From: Cymodocea nodosa
Taxonomy: Eukaryota; Streptophyta; Magnoliopsida; Alismatales; Cymodoceaceae
NCBI GenBank assembly: GCA_036874045.1
Contig: CM072345.1
Location: 12,758,501-12,822,500, forward strand
Length of the DNA stretch: 64,000 bases
Direction of reading: 5' to 3'
Shown: positions 59,880-64,000 of the stretch, piece by piece
Position numbering within the stretch: the first letter of the stretch is position 1
Layout: the number at the start of each line of letters is the position of its first letter
Program-made: the position numbers and the translations under genes
Notes under the pieces: model-generated
Told to the model about the DNA's origin: nothing
The model's database searches: none
Seen by the model: the letters and a program-made list of their open reading frames with translations, nothing else

Positions 59880-60077
59880 TTTGAGCCTACAAAACAGCCC
59901 TCTTTTGCCACGTCAGCAGATGCCATCCGTCGCAGCGAATAGAAGTATGGCCTATCGGGATGGGAGATGACCACCCTCCGCCTATAAAGATGTCTGCACA
60001 ACCCCACATCCTTCGCTGGTCCACGCTTGCTTGCTCCTCACCATCGCCATCACCACCACCGCCACTAGATCTCCAGG
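59880..60077 (+). promoter_or_regulatory. promoter and leader of GT77 copy E, unrelated to those of A, B and D
   Basis: GC-richer than the promoters of the other copies. It has a GCCACGTCAGC element (ACGT core, bZIP type) near 59908, a TATA box CTATAAAG at 59982-59989 and a C-rich leader with CCATCGCCATCACCACC. No similarity to the TATATAACAAAAGG promoter type of A, B and D. Homology with D resumes only inside exon 1 at TCCACCTCCAG (about 60110). Confidence 0.7.
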
Positions 60078-63000
60078 ATGACCATCTTGACCTCCGCCGA
60101 AGTCAGGGGTTCCACCTCCAGACCTTCTGAAAATGTAGGCCCTGCAATGGAAAACCGCTCGCGCCTGCCCACTACCACGACGCATCCTTCCAAACCTTCC
60201 TTTCGCTACACTGTCTTCGTCGTCCTCTTCCTTCTCGCCTGGGCCACTGTTTATGCCCTCCGTAGTGCCAACGTCGGTCGCATCGTCGTGCCTTCCTTTG
60301 GTCCTTTCGCCTCAGGGGGAGGTAGAGGTGGTGATGTTATGGGCAATGCTCCCATTCCCCCCTACCAAGACGATCTCGACTTGGTGAGTCCATCCATCCT
60401 TAATTCTCTTGCTCCTGCAGCTGATGTTTCTCTGTTTGCCTCCATTTTCTGTTTATACGTACGATGGATGCATGTCGAAAGCCATATGTTGTTTCTGAAT
60501 ACGTTCTGTAATTTGCGTCTTATAGCTAGTACTCTTAATTATTGGATTGAGCTGATGATCGATGATAGGTCGACAGTGAGGATGTGAGACTGGAGAGAGT
60601 ACTGAAAGAGGCGGCCATGGTGGACAAAACAGTCATCTTGACAAATCTTAACGCTGCTTGGGCAAGGCCGGGATCTCTTCTCGATGTTTTCCTGGAAAGC
60701 TTTAGGGTAGGGAATCAAACGAGGAGGCTACTTGATCATTTGGTGATCGTTGCACTGGACCATGAGGCATACGTGTTTTGCAAGGCAGTGCATCCTCATT
60801 GTTTTGCTCTTACCACCGAGGGTGTGGACTTCGCCGGACAGAAAAATTATATGACAGATGGGTATCTGAAGATTGTGTGGAGAAAGATTGATTTCTTGCG
60901 AACAGTCCTTGAAAAGGGCTATAACTTCATATTTACGGTACTTGCTGGGATTTCTCTCATAACTTTTGGTTCAGATCGCAAATGAGTTACCTTTCTTCAT
61001 GCTCTTCTGAAAATTTACTTTTGCTTAATTTGATATATATCTTCGTATATATACTTGTTGTTATCACATATCGCTGTGCTAGCCAGTCAGTTCGCCAGGG
61101 TGTCATGTTTTTTCTGAAAGAGAAGTTGCTAGCTTGGAATTACTAATTATAAACACTCCCAACTGATCTGTTGATGTCGGCTGTTGACGTCCTTGGATAA
61201 TATATTGGCCGTTTAACAAAGATTTTGATGTATGTTACAGATGAAATTCTTTTTACTTAACGTTTGGTAGTTGCTTTTCTTGGCAATAATTTAGAATTCA
61301 ATATTATAATTATTGTAAACGGTTAAATGAAGGTGATTCTCAAAATATCAATTATTTTATTAAATTTTTAAAACCATTTTCTGATATTACTGTTAAATTA
61401 GTAATTGAAGTTTAATACTCTACTTCTATTTACGCTTTACACCATTTGTTTAAAAATACTTTAATTTTCAAAACTATGGCAGTATTAGATTTTTTTGGGC
61501 CTGTAGTTAACAAAAAAAATTTAAAATATTGACATGATGTTCTTTTATTATATGTCTTGAGTGTTTGTTTAGATCTACGAGTAAATAATCATTAAGTGGT
61601 AAACTAATAGATAAGATACAAAAATATTTAGGTAGAGAGATTAATTTGACTCCACAAATAGTAGAAGATAATTTAAATAAAACGTTTAATTGACATGCTC
61701 ATAAGTTTCATTTTGTCAACCACCATCATCAATGAAATCTTTGCTATAGGATTTGAGAAGATGTAGCTAATTTAATTTATTGTTTACCTAGCTATTAGTG
61801 GAAAACTCTTTACTAGAAAATATCTAAATGATCATGTAAAGGAGTAAAATAAATTTTAAATTTAGACTTTAACGTAGCTTAAAACCTTTTGGTAGAAAAT
61901 ACTTGTTTTAGAAAAAGAAACAGAGAATTTAATTATATTTAGTAGTTCCCATAGTAGTCAAATAGATTTTTTTACTTTTGAGAAAAATAGAATCAAGAAT
62001 GTTTAAATACCATAAGATTATTTTGTGAGAAAGCTTAACTACATAACATAGGTTATTAGTATTATCTGTTAGTATCAAAATTAAGAGAAAAAGGGATTAA
62101 AGTACATAAGAACCTAAATGTTAGGTGGTATAATCTAAAACGGGAAAAAAAAAAAATTTGAAATATCTTGTTAAAATGAGCATAAGAAATAAACGAAGAG
62201 GTAAATAAACTTTTAAATGGAATGACTATTTATATTAAAAATATTATTAAGAAACTTTGAAGAGAGTTACGTGGGATAACTCCACTAAGTAAAGAAAGTT
62301 GGTGGTTGTACGAGGATGTACAAAAGAGAATAAAGAAAAAGAAATGCTAAAAGACCTTCTATAAATGTAGAAATGAAGAAAATATAAAGAAGTATAAACT
62401 TGTAAAAAGGAATTTTATGAAAATTCCTAGGTGCCGAAATGCAAATTGAAGAAATAGTATATTAAGGTTTTATTTGTCTTGCGAGTTTAGTTTTACATTG
62501 GTTGTATTTGTCTTAGTCAAAAAGCCAATATATATAGAGAGAGAGAAATTTATATTTGCTAATTCATCAATTTATATATAAAATTTAAGTGTATTTACAC
62601 CTATTACTAAACACTTACTCTTATAAAAACTTTAGACTTAATTGTGTTTGGGCGAGACCAGAACTAAGATAGGTAACCATTTAAAAAGTTCTTGTGCAGT
62701 AACTATAGACAATAGTGTTGGCTCTACTCAAATGTTGTCAAATCGTAACTGTGTGTACCACTTACTTAACTTACGTGCCATCGTTGTGAGCCTTGCTTCA
62801 ATTAATACTCTCAATCAAGTTGGTGGATGAAGCAACTTAAGGTATCCCTGACTAATTAAGAATCTTTGCGAGACAAAATACACAGTACTTAGAGTAGTCT
62901 ATCATATTAGGGCTTAACAATGACTCCTATAAGTTTTCATCTTTTTAGATATTTCTGATGTATATCAAGCTATTTGAGTGTCTATTAAGTCTTACATGTT

Positions 63001-64000
63001 ATCAAATTTATAGATATTTCTAATGTATACCATGTTATTTAAATATCCATGAAGACTCACCTTCTATTAACTCTAAAGATACTCTTTTTTGAGTGTCTAA
63101 GAAAGATCACAAAAAAAAAAAAAAATCATATATAGAATTCCAACATGATATCAAAATTTAGATTACGGGAGTTCTAGTTGTCGACAAGCTGTACGTGCAT
63201 CTAGGTCCCTTTTTCCTATCCTTGGATCTCTTTAGATGTCTCACTATTTTCCAATAATTTCCCAAAATTGTTAGCCAGATAATATTTCTATTGTAGTGTG
63301 AAAGTGCATACATAAAATAGAGATAAAGTGGTTAACTAATTTTTTTAATATAATTTTAAAGATAAAGAATATATTAGATGAATTAATAGAGAAAAACTTC
63401 TTCAAGGATAAAGATGTCATGCAACATTGTAATAATTATTATAGCATCAAGTTAACGAATTTAAGAATTTTGTCGCCAATGAATTTCATTTAAGTCATTT
63501 GTAATGCTGTTGCGAATGAATTTCTTTGTATATCATTATAACAACCTTAAAGATATAGATACTACTACTTACCTGAAATTCAAGTATCCAGCACTAGTCT
63601 TTTTTTCATGAATTGAGATTTAATAAAGCATTGGTTATAACCTTAACATGTAGGAATCTTTTAATCCTCTAATTTTTTCTTTTGCGTGTTTGAAGGATAC
63701 AGATATTGTGTGGTTTCGTGACCCCTTCCCACACTTCTATAAAGACGGAGATTTTCAAGTTTCCTGCGATGGAAATCGTGGAAATTCATTTGATTTACGT
63801 AATGATCCTAACACAGGTTTTAAGTATGTAAAGTCTAGCAATCAAACCATTGAATTTTACAAGTTCTGGTACTCATCAAGATTGAGATATCCGCGCAAAA
63901 ATGACCAGCATGTATTTAATTTCATCAAAGGCCATCCTTTTCTGCACACAATTGGAATGCAGATCCGATTTTTGGATACTGTCTATTTTGGTAGTCTCTG
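60078..64000 (+). CDS. GT77-type nucleotide-diphospho-sugar transferase, copy E (partial at right edge)
   Basis: Exons 60078-60383, 60569-60937 and 63696 to the window end; the rest of exon 3 and exon 4 are outside. Exon 1 encodes 102 residues with a new N-terminus (MTILTSAEVRGSTSRPSENV) before joining the shared ENRSRLPTTTTHPS, signal-anchor (FRYTVFVVLFLLAWATVY) and stem. Exon 2 encodes the same peptide as B and D, or very nearly so. Exon 3 begins with DTD and WFRDPFPHFYKDGDFQ and keeps the D-specific residues (DGNRGNSFDLRND, YFGS), so E is the closest relative of D, including in its introns and the poly-A insertion. No break is visible in the part present. Confidence 0.9.
62581..63125 (+). 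mobile_element. poly-A-tailed insertion in intron 2 of copy E
   Basis: 545 bp, same element, position and orientation as 34531-35076 in copy D, ending in a 15-nt A run. The right flank TCATATATA is at 63126-63134; the left flank reads TTATATATA (62572-62580), a one-base change from the duplication in D. Inherited through the D/E duplication and not an independent insertion. Confidence 0.85.

Noticed and set aside
1-64000. tRNA, rRNA and known microRNA precursors
   Set aside because: No cloverleaf, rRNA core sequence or familiar mature miRNA sequence was found by eye; short or diverged ones could have been missed.

Overview
The window is plant nuclear DNA. Evidence: multi-exon genes with GT-AG introns, GC-rich coding islands in very AT-rich intergenic DNA, and abundant plant transposon classes (Ty3/gypsy-type LTRs, Ty1/copia, PIF/Harbinger, CACTA-like ends). 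The high GC of the galactosyltransferase-like and dehydrogenase exons suggests a monocot, but the species cannot be fixed from this sequence. All intact genes lie on the + strand.

The gene content is dominated by a tandem family of nucleotide-diphospho-sugar transferases (PF03407 type, At4g15970-like, CAZy GT77 group). Copies A (13.6-17.6 kb), B (21.2-25.2 kb), D (32.0-36.3 kb) and E (60.1 kb, running off the right edge) have open reading frames and one gene structure: three introns, a signal-anchor in exon 1, and the DTD metal/nucleotide-sugar motif at the start of exon 3. Copy C (30.1-31.0 kb) is truncated at both ends and frameshifted. A further exon-3 relic sits at 9.6-10.0 kb. A GT31 galactosyltransferase-like gene is intact only after copy B (25.96-26.96 kb). 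Pieces of its 5' region also follow copy A and precede copy A, so the ancestral duplicating unit was GT77 plus GT31. A short-chain dehydrogenase/reductase gene (27.5-28.6 kb), carrying an apparent one-base frameshift, follows the GT31 gene.

Layout: 1-4.9 kb has no recognisable gene. 5.4-8.8 kb holds a decayed PIF/Harbinger transposon. 9.6-13.4 kb holds a GT77 relic, minisatellites and a CACTA-like end. 13.6-36.3 kb is the glycosyltransferase cluster, interrupted by a copia relic. 37.05-40.7 kb is a foldback element. 41.3-42.2 kb is a tandem repeat attached to an unidentified coding fragment. 42.6-57.7 kb is a nested block of one LTR family in alternating orientations, including a solo LTR with a clear target duplication. 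58-59.9 kb is AT-rich. 60.0 kb onward is copy E, a very recent duplicate of D with a different promoter.

By family, the GT77 and GT31 proteins are expected to be type II membrane enzymes of the Golgi acting on glycans or glycoproteins; the SDR would be a soluble NAD(P)-dependent oxidoreductase. Whether they act together cannot be told from the sequence; the GT77/GT31 pairing is most simply explained by joint duplication.
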